The notes beneath the pieces were generated by a model. The model was not told where the DNA came from and ran no database searches. It saw only the letters and a program-made list of their open reading frames with translations. Below are positions 8,352 through 18,474 of a stretch of 64,000 nucleotides of DNA, one piece after another. Positions within the stretch are counted from its first letter, which is position 1; each line of letters opens with the position of its first letter. Location: the NCBI RefSeq assembly GCF_012935695.1, contig NZ_CP052859.1, forward strand, positions 475,001 to 539,000. The letters are read 5' to 3'. The translations under genes and the position numbers were made by a program. Source of the DNA: Pseudomonas sp. ADAK18. GTDB taxonomy: Bacteria > Pseudomonadota > Gammaproteobacteria > Pseudomonadales > Pseudomonadaceae.

Positions 8352-9613
8352 TGAGCAGTGACCAACGCTTTTTCGACTTCCTTAAAGAACGCATCGGCCT
8401 GGATGTTGCTTCGGTGGGCGAAGCCATCATTGAGCGTGCCGTGCGCCAGCGTAGTCAGGCCTTGCAGGCACTGACCGCGGATCAGTACTGGCTGCATTTA
8501 CAGGGCTCCCATGACGAACAGCAAGCGCTGATCGAAGCGGTAATCGTCCCTGAGACCTGGTTTTTCCGATACCCGGAGTCCTTCGCCACCTTGGGCCGGC
8601 TGGCGCTGTCACGGCTGGCCGAGATCAAGCAGATGCGCGCGTTGCGCATTCTCAGCTTGCCGTGTTCTACCGGCGAGGAACCTTATTCGATTGCCATGGC
8701 CTTGCTCGATGCGGGGCTTGCACCCCATCAGTTCAAGGTCCAGGGCATGGACGTCAGCCCGTTGTCGGTGGAACGTGCCCGGCGTGGGGTGTATGGCAAG
8801 AATTCCTTTCGTGGCCAGGACATCGACTTTCGCGAGCGTCACTTTGCCGAGCAAAGCGATGGCTACCGGGTTTCGGACCGGGTTCGCGAACAAGTGCGCC
8901 TGCAAGTGGGCAACTTGCTGGACCCGGCGTTGCTGGCCAATGAGCCGACCTATGACTTCGTATTTTGCCGCAACCTGCTGATCTACTTTGATCAGCCGAC
9001 ACAGAAGCAGGTATTTGAAGTACTCAAAACCCTGACCCATGTCGACGGTGTGCTGTTTATTGGCCCCGCCGAGGGCAGCTTGCTGGGGCGCCTGGGCATG
9101 CGCTCGATTGGTGTACCGCAGTCTTTTGCGTTCAGTCGGCATGCCGAGCCGGTGCCTGAGCCGGTCTTTGTGCCCATGCCGGCGCCTGTACCTCAGCGCA
9201 GCGCGGCACCGATTCCCGTGAAGCCTCGACCTTTCAGCTCATTCAGTGCGCAGGTGACGCCGATCAAGGCAGCGCCTGCGCATTCGGATGCTGCCGATTT
9301 ACTCAGTCAGATCGCAATCCTGGCCAATGAAGGCAAAAGCCTCGAAGCCCGTGCTGCCTGCGAGCGTTACCTACAGAGCCATCCGCCGGCGGCCCAGGTG
9401 TTTTATTGGCTGGGCCTGCTCAGTGATGTGGCCGGCAGCGCCCTGGAAGCCCAGGGCTATTATCGAAAAGCCTTGTACCTGGAACCCCAGCACCCGCAGG
9501 CCTTGATGCATTTGGCCGCGTTGCTTGAATCCCAGGGTGATGTGGCGGGAGCCCGCCGCTTGCAGGCCCGTGCCGCCCGCAGCGAGCGAGCAGACAGTGA
9601 GCGTAAACGATGA
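8351..9613 (+). CDS. wspC: CheR-type methyltransferase WspC with C-terminal TPR region
   Basis: A 420-aa SAM-dependent methyltransferase that methylates WspA glutamates and pushes the system to the ON state. The ATG at 8351 is favoured over GTG 8348 because AGGAGG (8341-8346) is then 4 bases upstream. The N-terminal CheR helical domain is followed by VPETWFFRYPESF, the SAM motif LSLPCSTGEEPYS and FVFCRNLLIYFD. Residues 270-320 are a Pro/Ala-rich linker, and about 320-410 look like tetratricopeptide helices (AQVFYWLGLLSDVAGSALEA). The TPR tail is a normal feature of WspC/FrzF-like CheRs. ATGA overlap with wspD. Confidence 0.95.
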   Translation: MSSDQRFFDFLKERIGLDVASVGEAIIERAVRQRSQALQALTADQYWLHLQGSHDEQQALIEAVIVPETWFFRYPESFATLGRLALSRLAEIKQMRALRILSLPCSTGEEPYSIAMALLDAGLAPHQFKVQGMDVSPLSVERARRGVYGKNSFRGQDIDFRERHFAEQSDGYRVSDRVREQVRLQVGNLLDPALLANEPTYDFVFCRNLLIYFDQPTQKQVFEVLKTLTHVDGVLFIGPAEGSLLGRLGMRSIGVPQSFAFSRHAEPVPEPVFVPMPAPVPQRSAAPIPVKPRPFSSFSAQVTPIKAAPAHSDAADLLSQIAILANEGKSLEARAACERYLQSHPPAAQVFYWLGLLSDVAGSALEAQGYYRKALYLEPQHPQALMHLAALLESQGDVAGARRLQARAARSERADSERKR

Positions 9614-10308
9614 TTGACCCTGTATCCCAGGACCTCGGGATGGACCTGACCCTGGCCGACACCCAGGCCATCGACGACTGTTGGAACCGCATCGGTATCC
9701 ACGGTGACAAGTCCTGCCCTTTGCTGGCCGAACACATTCATTGCCGTAATTGCTCGGTGTATTCCGCCGCCGCTACCCGTTTGCTCGACCGCTATGCCCT
9801 GCAGCAGGACGATCGCCGTCCAGTGGCTGCAGTGGAGGCTGATGGCGATATCGTCACGCGCTCGCTGCTGATGTTTCGTCTCGGCGAGGAATGGTTGGGC
9901 ATCGCCACCCGTTGCCTGGTGGAAGTGGCGCCGTTGCAGCCGATTCATTCCTTGCCCCACCAGCGCTCGCGGGCGTTGCTGGGGGTAGCCAATGTGCGGG
10001 GAGCCTTGGTGGCTTGCCTGTCGCTCGTGGAGTTGCTGGGCCTGGACGGCTCCGGCAGTGGCCCGAGCGGTGGTCGGATCATGCCACGCATGTTGATTAT
10101 CGCGGCGCAAGACGGCCCGGTGGTGGTGCCGGTGGATGAGGTGGACGGCATCCATGCCATTGATGAGCGCACCTTGAAGGCTGCGTCTGCGTCCGGTACC
10201 CAAGCCAGCGCGCGCTTTACCCAGGGCGTATTGCAGTTCAAAGGCCGCAGCCTGCGTTGGCTGGACGAAGAGCAGTTGTTGTCCGCCGTGACCCGGAGTC
10301 TCACATGA
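9610..10308 (+). CDS. wspD: CheW-like adaptor WspD
   Basis: A 232-aa CheW-domain protein with an extra N-terminal section of about 70 residues (containing HCRNCSVYSAAATRLLDR, a Cys pair) before the CheW fold. The fold shows LLMFRLGEEWLGIATRCLVEVAPLQPIHSLPH and ALLGVANVRGALVACLSL. It is the second coupling protein of the Wsp complex. It overlaps both neighbours by ATGA junctions. In P. fluorescens SBW25 and P. aeruginosa the same order wspC-wspD-wspE is known. Confidence 0.94.
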   Translation: MIDPVSQDLGMDLTLADTQAIDDCWNRIGIHGDKSCPLLAEHIHCRNCSVYSAAATRLLDRYALQQDDRRPVAAVEADGDIVTRSLLMFRLGEEWLGIATRCLVEVAPLQPIHSLPHQRSRALLGVANVRGALVACLSLVELLGLDGSGSGPSGGRIMPRMLIIAAQDGPVVVPVDEVDGIHAIDERTLKAASASGTQASARFTQGVLQFKGRSLRWLDEEQLLSAVTRSLT

Positions 10309-12587
10309 CCCCCGACCAGATGCGTGATGCGTCGCTGCTGGAATTGTTCAGCCTGGAAGCTGACGCCCAGACCCAGGTCCTCAGCGCCGGCTTGCTGGCG
10401 TTGGAACGCAACCCGACCCAGGCCGATCAGCTTGAAGCCTGCATGCGCGCCGCTCATTCCCTCAAGGGAGCGGCGCGGATTGTTGGGGTGGATGCCGGGG
10501 TCAGCGTGTCCCATGTCATGGAGGATTGCCTGGTCAGCGCCCAGGAAGGCCGGCTTTATCTGCAACCGGAACATATTGATGCGTTGCTGCAGGGCACCGA
10601 CTTGCTGATGCGTATTGCCACCCCCGGCAATACGGTGGGCCCGGCAGATATCGAGGCGTATGTGGCGTTGATGGAGCGTTTGCTCGATCCGTCGCAATTG
10701 AGCGCCAAAGTCGCACCACCTACACCGCAACCAGAGCCAGCACCCACGTCGCTCGTCGAAGACCTACCGCCAGAGCCTGAGCCCGCACCACCGCTCAGCA
10801 GCGATGTGCCGCGGCAGAACAAGTGGATGACCGAAGGTGGCGAACGGGTATTGCGGGTCACCGCCGAACGCTTGAACAGCCTGCTGGACTTGTCCAGCAA
10901 ATCCCTGGTGGAAACCCAGCGGCTCAAGCCTTATCTGGCCAGCCTGCAACGCCTCAAACGCATCCAGAGCAACAGCTCACGCGCGCTGGACAACCTCGAT
11001 GGCCAGCTCAAGCTCGTTGAATTGAGCCTGGAGGCCCAGGAAGCCCTGGCCGATACTCGTCGCCTGTTAAGTGAAGCGCAGTCGCTGCTGGCGGAAAAAA
11101 CCGCCGAGCTGGATGAGTTCGGCTGGCAGGCCGGGCAGCGTGCCCAAGTGCTTTACGACACCGCGCTGGCCTGCCGCATGCGGCCCTTTGCCGATGTGTT
11201 GGCCGGGCAGGTGCGCATGGTTCGCGACCTCGGCCGTAGCCTGGGCAAGCAAGTGCGTCTGGAGGTTGAAGGTGAAAAGACTCAGGTCGACCGCGATGTG
11301 CTGGAAAAGCTCGAAGCGCCACTGACCCATCTATTACGCAATGCCGTTGATCACGGCATCGAAACGCCTGAGCAGCGCCTGCTGGCCGGCAAGCCGACAG
11401 AAGGCCTGATCCGCCTGCGGGCCTCCCATCAGGCGGGTCTGCTGGTACTGGAGCTGAGTGATGACGGCAACGGTGTCGACCTTGAGCGCCTGCGAGCCAC
11501 TATTGTCGATCGCAATCTGTCGCCGGTGGAAACCGCGCTGCGCCTCAGTGAGGAAGAACTGCTGACGTTCCTGTTCCTGCCGGGTTTCAGCCTGCGGGAC
11601 AAGGTCACCGAAGTCTCCGGGCGTGGCGTCGGCCTGGATGCGGTCCAGCATATGGTCCGCCAGTTGCGCGGTGCGGTGGTGTTGGAGCAGACGGCGGGGC
11701 AGGGCAGTCGTTTCCATCTGGAAGTGCCACTGACCCTGTCGGTGGTGCGCAGCCTGGTGGTGGAAGTCGGGGATGAAGCCTACGCGTTCCCCCTGGCCCA
11801 TATCGAACGCATGTGCGACCTGGAACCCGATGACATCGTGCAGGTGGAAGGTCGCCAGCATTTCTGGCATGAGGGCCGGCATGTTGGTCTGGTGGCTGCC
11901 AGTCAGTTACTGCATCGGCCGCCAGGGCAGAGCAATGAGGAGACCCTCAAGGTCGTGGTGATCCGCGAGCGCGAGGCGGTCTATGGTATCGCCGTGGAGC
12001 GCTTTATTGGTGAGCGCACGTTGGTGGTGTTACCGCTGGATGACCGCTTGGGCAAGGTCCAGGACATCTCCGCCGGCGCCTTGCTCGATGATGGCTCGGT
12101 GGTGTTGATCGTCGATGTCGAGGACATGCTGCGCTCGGTGGACAAGTTGCTGAATACCGGTCGTCTGGAGCGCATTGCCCGGCGTAATCAGCACGTCGTC
12201 GAAGTGGCGCGCAAGCGTATTCTGGTGGTGGATGATTCGCTCACCGTGCGCGAGTTGCAGCGCAAGCTGTTGCTCAATCGCGGTTATGACGTGGCGGTTG
12301 CGGTGGATGGCATGGATGGCTGGAACGCCTTGCGTTCCGAAGACTTTGACCTGCTCATCACTGACATTGATATGCCTCGTATGGACGGTATCGAATTGGT
12401 CACACTCTTGCGCCGCGATACCCGTCTGCAGTCGTTGCCGGTGATGGTGGTCTCCTACAAAGATCGAGAAGAAGACCGGCGTCGTGGACTGGACGCTGGA
12501 GCCGACTATTATCTAGCCAAGGCTAGTTTCCATGACGATGCACTGCTGGATGCGGTGGTGGAGCTGATTGGAGGTGCCAGGGCATGA
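10305..12587 (+). CDS. wspE: Hybrid histidine kinase/response regulator WspE
   Basis: A 760-aa CheA-CheY fusion. It autophosphorylates and passes phosphate to WspR (diguanylate cyclase) and WspF (methylesterase). The start at 10305 overlaps the wspD stop (ATGA); the longer frame upstream is rejected. Domains: HPt with the phospho-His in AAHSLKGAAR (His 51); a Pro-rich linker about 140-180; dimerisation helices; a HATPase with LLRNAVDHGIE (N box), LSDDGNGVD and GRGVGLDAV; a CheW-like domain about 490-610; and a receiver (ILVVDDSLTVREL) with its phospho-Asp at about 687 in LLITDIDMPRMDG. All key residues are present. Confidence 0.96.
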   Translation: MTPDQMRDASLLELFSLEADAQTQVLSAGLLALERNPTQADQLEACMRAAHSLKGAARIVGVDAGVSVSHVMEDCLVSAQEGRLYLQPEHIDALLQGTDLLMRIATPGNTVGPADIEAYVALMERLLDPSQLSAKVAPPTPQPEPAPTSLVEDLPPEPEPAPPLSSDVPRQNKWMTEGGERVLRVTAERLNSLLDLSSKSLVETQRLKPYLASLQRLKRIQSNSSRALDNLDGQLKLVELSLEAQEALADTRRLLSEAQSLLAEKTAELDEFGWQAGQRAQVLYDTALACRMRPFADVLAGQVRMVRDLGRSLGKQVRLEVEGEKTQVDRDVLEKLEAPLTHLLRNAVDHGIETPEQRLLAGKPTEGLIRLRASHQAGLLVLELSDDGNGVDLERLRATIVDRNLSPVETALRLSEEELLTFLFLPGFSLRDKVTEVSGRGVGLDAVQHMVRQLRGAVVLEQTAGQGSRFHLEVPLTLSVVRSLVVEVGDEAYAFPLAHIERMCDLEPDDIVQVEGRQHFWHEGRHVGLVAASQLLHRPPGQSNEETLKVVVIREREAVYGIAVERFIGERTLVVLPLDDRLGKVQDISAGALLDDGSVVLIVDVEDMLRSVDKLLNTGRLERIARRNQHVVEVARKRILVVDDSLTVRELQRKLLLNRGYDVAVAVDGMDGWNALRSEDFDLLITDIDMPRMDGIELVTLLRRDTRLQSLPVMVVSYKDREEDRRRGLDAGADYYLAKASFHDDALLDAVVELIGGARA

Positions 12588-13594
12588 AGATCGCTATTGT
12601 CAATGACATGCCCCTGGCTGTTGAGGCGTTGCGCCGGGCCCTGAGCCTGGAGCCGGCCCATGAAGTGGTGTGGGTGGCCAGTAACGGCCTGGAAGCGGTG
12701 CAGCGTTGTGCCGAGTTGACGCCGGACCTGATCCTGATGGACCTGATCATGCCGGTGATGGATGGCGTGGAGGCTACCCGGCAAATCATGGCCGAGACAC
12801 CGTGTGCGATTGTTATTGTCACCGTGGACCGTCAAGCCAATGTCGGCCGTGTCTTCGAAGCCATGGGCCACGGTGCTCTGGACGTAGTGGATACCCCGGC
12901 CCTGGGTGTGGGCGATGCCAAGGAAGCGGCGGCGCCGTTGCTGCGCAAGATCCTCAATATCGGTTGGCTGATTGGCCAGCGGGGCGCTCGTGTACGTGCC
13001 GAACCCGCGCCGCAGCGGGTTATGGGTAAGCGCCAGAGGCTGGTAGCCATTGGCTCTTCCGCCGGTGGTCCGGCCGCCCTGGAGGCGCTGCTCAAGGGCT
13101 TGCCTCGAGATTTTTCGGCGGCCATTGTGCTGGTGCAGCATGTGGATCAGGTTTTCGCCGCGGGCATGGCGGAATGGCTGAGCAGTGCTTCGGGCCTGCC
13201 GGTACGCCTGGCTCGGGAAGGTGAGCCACCGCAAAGTGGCGTGGTGTTGCTGGCGGGCACCAATCATCATATTCGTCTGTTGAAGAACGGCACGCTGGCT
13301 TACACCGCCGAGCCGGTAAACGAGATCTACCGGCCGTCCATCGACGTGTTTTTCGAGAGTGTCGCCAGTTACTGGAGCGGCGATGCCGTCGGCGTATTGC
13401 TGACTGGCATGGGGCGCGACGGGGCTCAGGGACTCAAATTGATGCGTCAGCAAGGCTACCTGACCATCGCCCAGGACCAGCAAAGCAGCGCGGTGTATGG
13501 CATGCCCAAAGCGGCAGCCGCGATCGACGCCGCTGTTGAAATTCGCCCATTGGACAGAATTGCGCCACGATTGCTGGAGATATTCGCAAAATGA
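12584..13594 (+). CDS. wspF: CheB-type protein-glutamate methylesterase WspF
   Basis: A 336-aa methylesterase that demethylates WspA and is the negative regulator of the system. Loss-of-function wspF mutations give wrinkly spreader phenotypes in other pseudomonads. The N-terminal receiver has Asp 53 in LILMDLIMPVMDG. The C-terminal esterase has the catalytic Ser in IGSSAGGPAALEALL, His in VLVQHVDQVFAAGM, and Asp in LLTGMGRDGAQGL. It is intact with no sign of a disabling mutation. ATGA overlap with wspE. Confidence 0.96.
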   Translation: MKIAIVNDMPLAVEALRRALSLEPAHEVVWVASNGLEAVQRCAELTPDLILMDLIMPVMDGVEATRQIMAETPCAIVIVTVDRQANVGRVFEAMGHGALDVVDTPALGVGDAKEAAAPLLRKILNIGWLIGQRGARVRAEPAPQRVMGKRQRLVAIGSSAGGPAALEALLKGLPRDFSAAIVLVQHVDQVFAAGMAEWLSSASGLPVRLAREGEPPQSGVVLLAGTNHHIRLLKNGTLAYTAEPVNEIYRPSIDVFFESVASYWSGDAVGVLLTGMGRDGAQGLKLMRQQGYLTIAQDQQSSAVYGMPKAAAAIDAAVEIRPLDRIAPRLLEIFAK

Positions 13595-13645
13595 CCGATA
13601 TAACTCGCGTCCTGGCCGGCAAAGTAGTAATTCAGGTGACCGCAA

Positions 13646-14647
13646 ATGAATGATTTACAACTCGATGACTTCAAGACCGACGAGAACGCCGCCATGGTGT
13701 TGCTGGTCGACGATCAGGCAATGATCGGCGAAGCCGTGCGGCGTGGCCTGGCCCAAGAAGACAATATCGACTTCCACTTTTGCGCCGACCCGCATCAGGC
13801 CATTGCCCAGGCGATCCGCATCAAGCCCACGGTGATCCTGCAGGACCTGGTGATGCCGGGCCTGGATGGGCTGACCCTGGTACGCGAATACCGTAACCAC
13901 CCGGCCACGCAGAATATTCCGATCATCGTGCTCTCGACCAAGGAAGACCCGCTGATCAAGAGTGCGGCGTTTGCAGCTGGGGCCAACGACTACCTAGTCA
14001 AGCTGCCGGACAACATCGAGCTGGTGGCGCGGATTCGTTACCACTCCCGTTCTTACATGACTCTGTTGCAGCGGGATGCGGCGTATCGCGCATTGCGGGT
14101 CAGTCAGCAGCAGTTGCTCGATACCAACCTGGTATTGCAGCGCCTGATGAATTCCGACGGCCTGACCGGGCTGTCCAACCGTCGGCACTTTGACGAGTAT
14201 CTGGAACTGGAATGGCGCCGCGCCATGCGTGACCAGACCCAATTATCGTTGCTGATGATCGATGTGGACTTCTTCAAGACCTACAACGACAGTTTCGGCC
14301 ACCTGGAAGGCGACGAGGCCCTGCGCAAAGTAGCCGCGACTATTCGCGATGCCAGCAGTCGTCCATCGGACTTACCGGCCCGTTACGGCGGTGAAGAATT
14401 TGCCTTGGTGCTGCCCAACACCTCACCGGGTGGTGCACGGTTGGTGGCCGAGAAGCTGCGTCAGGCGGTGGCGGCCCTGAAAATCCCCCACATCACCCCG
14501 GCCGAAGGCGCGAGCTTGACGATCAGCATTGGCCTGTCGACCATGACGCCGCAATTGGGTACCGATTGCCGGCAGCTTATTTCGGCGGCGGACAAGGGGT
14601 TGTACCTGGCCAAGCATAATGGGCGTAATCAGGTGGGGATCGAATAG
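13646..14647 (+). CDS. wspR: GGDEF response regulator (diguanylate cyclase) WspR
   Basis: A 333-aa output protein of the Wsp system. Phosphorylation drives its oligomerisation and synthesis of c-di-GMP, which promotes biofilm and cellulose/exopolysaccharide. The receiver has Asp 67 in [13 protein letters not shown]; a coiled linker covers about 140-168; the GGDEF domain carries GGEEF at 248-252. The inhibitory I-site RPSD (239-242) lies five residues before it, so product feedback inhibition should be intact. It starts 51 bases after wspF with its own AGGTGA ribosome site, the only real gap in the operon. Confidence 0.97.
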   Translation: MNDLQLDDFKTDENAAMVLLVDDQAMIGEAVRRGLAQEDNIDFHFCADPHQAIAQAIRIKPTVILQDLVMPGLDGLTLVREYRNHPATQNIPIIVLSTKEDPLIKSAAFAAGANDYLVKLPDNIELVARIRYHSRSYMTLLQRDAAYRALRVSQQQLLDTNLVLQRLMNSDGLTGLSNRRHFDEYLELEWRRAMRDQTQLSLLMIDVDFFKTYNDSFGHLEGDEALRKVAATIRDASSRPSDLPARYGGEEFALVLPNTSPGGARLVAEKLRQAVAALKIPHITPAEGASLTISIGLSTMTPQLGTDCRQLISAADKGLYLAKHNGRNQVGIE

Positions 14648-14667
14648 CCGAAACACCACAAAACCCT

Positions 14668-14757
14668 TGTGGGAGCGGGCTTGCTCGCGAATGCGCTGGA
14701 TCAGTCAATATAGGTGTTGATTGACACACCGCATTCGCGAGCAAGCCCGCTCCCACA
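14668..14757. repeat. REPIN (paired inverted REP palindromes)
   Basis: A 28-bp arm TGTGGGAGCGGGCTTGCTCG... (14668-14695) is perfectly inverted at 14730-14757 with a 34-bp spacer. It sits after wspR, where it could act as a bidirectional transcription or mRNA end. It shares its arm sequence with the other REPINs in this window. Confidence 0.88.
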
Positions 14758-14882
14758 TTTGCTCTGTGTTGATGCATAGGTCGCACTCAAACCTGCCTTT
14801 TCGGCCAAGCGGACTGCCGTTTTCAGCCGTTTACCGTTATACTCGCCGGCTTTCAAAAGTTCGCCAACGAGTGCTGCCCGCC

Positions 14883-15978
14883 ATGGAAATCAACCCGATC
14901 CTTAACAGTATCAAGGACCTGTCCGAGCGCTCCGAAACTATTCGGGGGTATCTTTGACTACGATCAAAAGCATGAGCGTCTGACCGAAGTCAATCGCGAG
15001 CTTGAAGATCCGAGTGTCTGGAACAACCCTGCCTATGCCCAGGAACTGGGGCGCGAGCGCTCCCTGCTGGCGCAGATCGTAGAAACCCTCGATGAGATGC
15101 ACTCAGGCCTGGCCGACGCCAAGGACCTGCTGCTGATGTCCGCCGAGGAAGAAGACCAGGGCGCCGTCGATGACGTGGCCGCTGAAGTCGAGCGCCTGCG
15201 CGAGGCCCTGGAAAAACTCGAATTCCGTCGTATGTTCAGCGGTGAGATGGATGCCAACAACGCCTACCTGGATATCCAGGCCGGCTCCGGTGGCACCGAG
15301 GCTCAGGACTGGGCCAACATCCTGCTGCGCATGTACCTGCGCTGGGCTGACAAGCGCGGTTTCGACGCGACCATCATGGAACTGTCCGCCGGTGAAGTCG
15401 CCGGGATCAAGGGCGCGACCATTCATATCAAGGGTGAATACGCCTTTGGTTGGCTGCGTACCGAGATCGGCGTACACCGCCTGGTGCGCAAGAGTCCGTT
15501 CGACTCCGGCAACCGTCGCCATACCTCGTTCTCGGCGGTGTTCGTGTCGCCGGAAATCGATGACAACATCGAGATCGACATCAACCCGTCGGACCTGCGC
15601 ATTGACACCTACCGCTCCTCGGGTGCCGGTGGTCAGCACGTAAACACCACCGACTCGGCTGTACGTATTACTCACGTACCGTCCAACACCGTGGTCAGTT
15701 GCCAGAATGAACGTTCCCAGCATGCGAACAAAGACACCGCGATGAAAATGTTGCGGGCCCGTTTGTATGAGCAGGAAGTGCAGAAGCGCAACGCCGCGTC
15801 CCAGGCCCTGGAAGACACCAAGTCCGACATCGGCTGGGGTCATCAGATTCGCTCCTACGTGCTCGACGCGTCGCGAATCAAGGACCTGCGCACCAACATC
15901 GAACGCAGCGATTGCGATAAAGTCCTCGACGGCGATATCGACGAGTACCTGGTGGCCAGCCTGAAACAAGGCCTTTAA
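14883..15978 (+). CDS. prfB: Peptide chain release factor 2, with programmed +1 frameshift
   Basis: RF2 terminates translation at UGA/UAA. The 24-codon first frame (ATG 14883) ends at an in-frame TGA (14955-14957) in the classic context GGGGGT ATC-TTT-GAC, read as ...TAT CTT TGA C. A +1 slip at CTT, stimulated by the upstream Shine-Dalgarno-like GGGGG, continues in the frame 14956-15978, giving 364 aa. This is the conserved autoregulatory RF2 frameshift: low RF2 allows slippage. The rest shows the codon-recognition SPF motif ([11 protein letters not shown]) and peptidyl hydrolysis motif [10 protein letters not shown]. Coordinates give the whole joined gene. lysS follows after about 90 bases. 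Confidence 0.97.
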
Positions 15979-16069
15979 CACTGTAGGAGCGGGGGGGACA
16001 CCTAGTTCTTGCCCGCGATCCCCAGCCGAAGGCTGGGGAAAACGTACCTGTGATGGAATTTCAAAAGAC

Positions 16070-17572
16070 ATGAGCGACCAACAACTCGACCCGCAAGCCC
16101 TGCAACAGGAAGAAAACTCCCTGATCGCCCTGCGCAAGGAAAAGCTTGCTGCCGAGCGCGCCAAGGGCAATGCCTTCCCCAACGACTTCCGTCGCGACGC
16201 CTACTGCGAAGACTTGCAGAAACAGTACGCCGACAAGACCAAGGAAGAGCTGGCAGAAGCGGCGATTCCGGTCAAGGTGGCAGGTCGCATCATGCTCAAC
16301 CGTGGCTCGTTCATGGTGATCCAGGACATGTCCGGCCGCATCCAGGTCTACGTCAACCGTAAGACGTTGTCCGAAGAAACCCTGGCCGCAGTGAAAACCT
16401 GGGACCTGGGCGACATCATTGCAGCCGTTGGCACCCTGGCCCGTTCCGGCAAGGGCGACCTGTACGTTGAAATGACCAACGTGCGCCTGCTGACCAAATC
16501 CCTGCGCCCGTTGCCGGACAAGCACCACGGTCTGTCCGACACCGAGCAGCGCTATCGCCAGCGTTACGTTGACCTGATCGTCAACGAAGACGTGCGCCAC
16601 ACTTTCCGCGTGCGTTCGCAAGTGATTGCCCACACCCGTGCCTTCCTGATGAAGCGTGACTTCCTGGAAGTGGAAACGCCGATGCTGCAAACCATCCCGG
16701 GTGGTGCCGCAGCCAAGCCTTTCGAAACTCACCACAATGCGCTGGACATGGAAATGTTCCTGCGTATCGCACCTGAGTTGTACCTCAAGCGTCTTGTTGT
16801 GGGCGGCTTCGAGAAAGTGTTCGAGATCAACCGTAACTTCCGTAACGAAGGCGTTTCGACTCGTCACAACCCTGAATTCACCATGTTGGAGTTTTACCAG
16901 GCCTACGCCGACTACGAAGACAACATGGACCTGACCGAGGAACTGTTCCGCGAACTGGCAGAACTGGTTCTGGGGACTACCGACGTGCCGTACGGCGACA
17001 AGGTATTCCACTTCGGCGAGCCGTTCGTGCGCCTGTCGGTGTTCGATTCGATCCTCAAGTACAACCCTGAGCTGACTGCCGATGATCTGAACGACATCGA
17101 CAAGGCCCGCGCGATTGCCAAGAAAGCCGGCGCCAAGGTGCTGGGCTTCGAAGGCCTGGGCAAATTGCAGGTGATGATTTTCGAAGAGTTGGTGGAGCAC
17201 AAGCTGGAACAGCCGCACTTCATTACCCAATACCCGTTCGAGGTCTCGCCGCTGGCCCGCCGCAACGATGACAACCCGAACGTCACCGACCGTTTCGAGC
17301 TGTTCATCGGTGGCCGTGAAATCGCCAACGCCTACTCCGAGCTTAACGACGCGGAAGACCAGGCCGAGCGCTTCATGGCTCAGGTGGCAGACAAGGACGC
17401 CGGCGACGACGAAGCCATGCACTATGACGCCGACTTCGTCCGCGCCCTGGAATACGGCATGCCGCCAACCGCCGGTGAAGGTATTGGCATCGACCGTCTG
17501 GTGATGTTGTTGACCAACTCACCGTCGATTCGCGACGTGATCTTGTTCCCGCACATGCGGCCACAAGCGTAA
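16070..17572 (+). CDS. lysS: Lysyl-tRNA synthetase, class II
   Basis: A 500-aa class II LysRS charging tRNA-Lys. The N-terminal OB-fold anticodon-binding domain (about 65-150, [20 protein letters not shown]) is followed by class II motif 1 ([15 protein letters not shown]), motif 2 ([28 protein letters not shown]) and motif 3 ([15 protein letters not shown]). Length is normal. It lies downstream of prfB in the order also seen in E. coli and other pseudomonads. A strong terminator follows. Confidence 0.97.
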   Translation: MSDQQLDPQALQQEENSLIALRKEKLAAERAKGNAFPNDFRRDAYCEDLQKQYADKTKEELAEAAIPVKVAGRIMLNRGSFMVIQDMSGRIQVYVNRKTLSEETLAAVKTWDLGDIIAAVGTLARSGKGDLYVEMTNVRLLTKSLRPLPDKHHGLSDTEQRYRQRYVDLIVNEDVRHTFRVRSQVIAHTRAFLMKRDFLEVETPMLQTIPGGAAAKPFETHHNALDMEMFLRIAPELYLKRLVVGGFEKVFEINRNFRNEGVSTRHNPEFTMLEFYQAYADYEDNMDLTEELFRELAELVLGTTDVPYGDKVFHFGEPFVRLSVFDSILKYNPELTADDLNDIDKARAIAKKAGAKVLGFEGLGKLQVMIFEELVEHKLEQPHFITQYPFEVSPLARRNDDNPNVTDRFELFIGGREIANAYSELNDAEDQAERFMAQVADKDAGDDEAMHYDADFVRALEYGMPPTAGEGIGIDRLVMLLTNSPSIRDVILFPHMRPQA

Positions 17573-17585
17573 CTGTAGCGAATCA

Positions 17586-17615
17586 AAAGCCGCCTTTTAT
17601 AAGGCGGCTTTTTTG
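17586..17615 (+). terminator. Rho-independent terminator of lysS
   Basis: AAAGCCGCCTT (17586-17596) and AAGGCGGCTTT (17601-17611) form an 11-bp stem with a 4-base loop, followed by a T run. Confidence 0.93.
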
Positions 17616-17678
17616 TGTGGCCTGAACAAGCGTCAAGCTTGCAGTGCCGGGCTTTAACCTCTTCCAAGGATGTGTGTT

Positions 17679-18395
17679 GTGAACCGCGTATTGGCTAAAG
17701 AAGGCGCCGCCGGCATTGCTGCTGCCGTGGTTGAAAGCGTTCAGTATCAGGGCCGAAAGGCTAGTCGTCAGGGCAGTGAACAGCGCAGACAAGACATCCT
17801 CGATGCCGCCATGCGGATTGTCGTGCGTGAGGGTGTGCGCGCCGTTCGGCATCGGGCGGTGGCGGCAGAGGCCGGGGTGCCGTTATCGGCGACCACCTAT
17901 TACTTCAAGGACATCGATGACCTGCTCACCGACACCTTCGCCCAGTATGTGGAGCGTAGCGCGGCCTTCATGGGCAAGCTGTGGGTACGCAACGAAGGCC
18001 TGCTGCGGGAAATGGTGGCCTATGGCGATGGCAGTGCGCAGTCGCGCTCGCAACTGGCCGATGACATTGCACGGCTGACCGCCGACTACGTGCAGCGGCA
18101 ATTGCTCAATCGTCGCGAGTACCTGATGGCCGAGCAGGCCTTTCGCCAGGAAGCGCTATTGAACCCACGCCTGGCTGATCTGGTACGTTCCCACCAGCAA
18201 ATCCTGTTGCAGGGCACCTGCCAGTTTTTCCAGGTGTTGGGTTCCAGCGAGCCGCAACAGGATGCCAAGGTGTTGACGGCGATTATCGGTCGGATGGAAT
18301 ATCAGGGCCTGCTTGGCGGGCCAGAGCCTCTGACGGGCGAAGAGATGCTTGAGATTCTCAAGCGTCACATGCATCTGGTACTGGCTTCGGTGTAA
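17679..18395 (+). CDS. TetR-family transcriptional regulator
   Basis: A 238-aa repressor-type protein. The N-terminal domain (about 35-85) has the TetR helix-turn-helix: RRQDILDAAMRIVVREG then HRAVAAEAGVPLSATTYYFKDIDDLL. The C-terminal ligand domain is not diagnostic. GTG at 17679 is preferred: AAGGA ends 8 bases before it, whereas the ATG at 17670 would overlap that site. It follows lysS, as in P. aeruginosa as I recall. It may regulate the DUF1704 gene 79 bases downstream on the same strand, but this is inference. Confidence 0.88.
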   Translation: MNRVLAKEGAAGIAAAVVESVQYQGRKASRQGSEQRRQDILDAAMRIVVREGVRAVRHRAVAAEAGVPLSATTYYFKDIDDLLTDTFAQYVERSAAFMGKLWVRNEGLLREMVAYGDGSAQSRSQLADDIARLTADYVQRQLLNRREYLMAEQAFRQEALLNPRLADLVRSHQQILLQGTCQFFQVLGSSEPQQDAKVLTAIIGRMEYQGLLGGPEPLTGEEMLEILKRHMHLVLASV

Positions 18396-18474
18396 CGATC
18401 GCGCAAAAGGTACTACCGTTGAGACCATGCGCTACCGGCGCATGGCTACATAACGTTTAAAGAGGGAGCATCGG

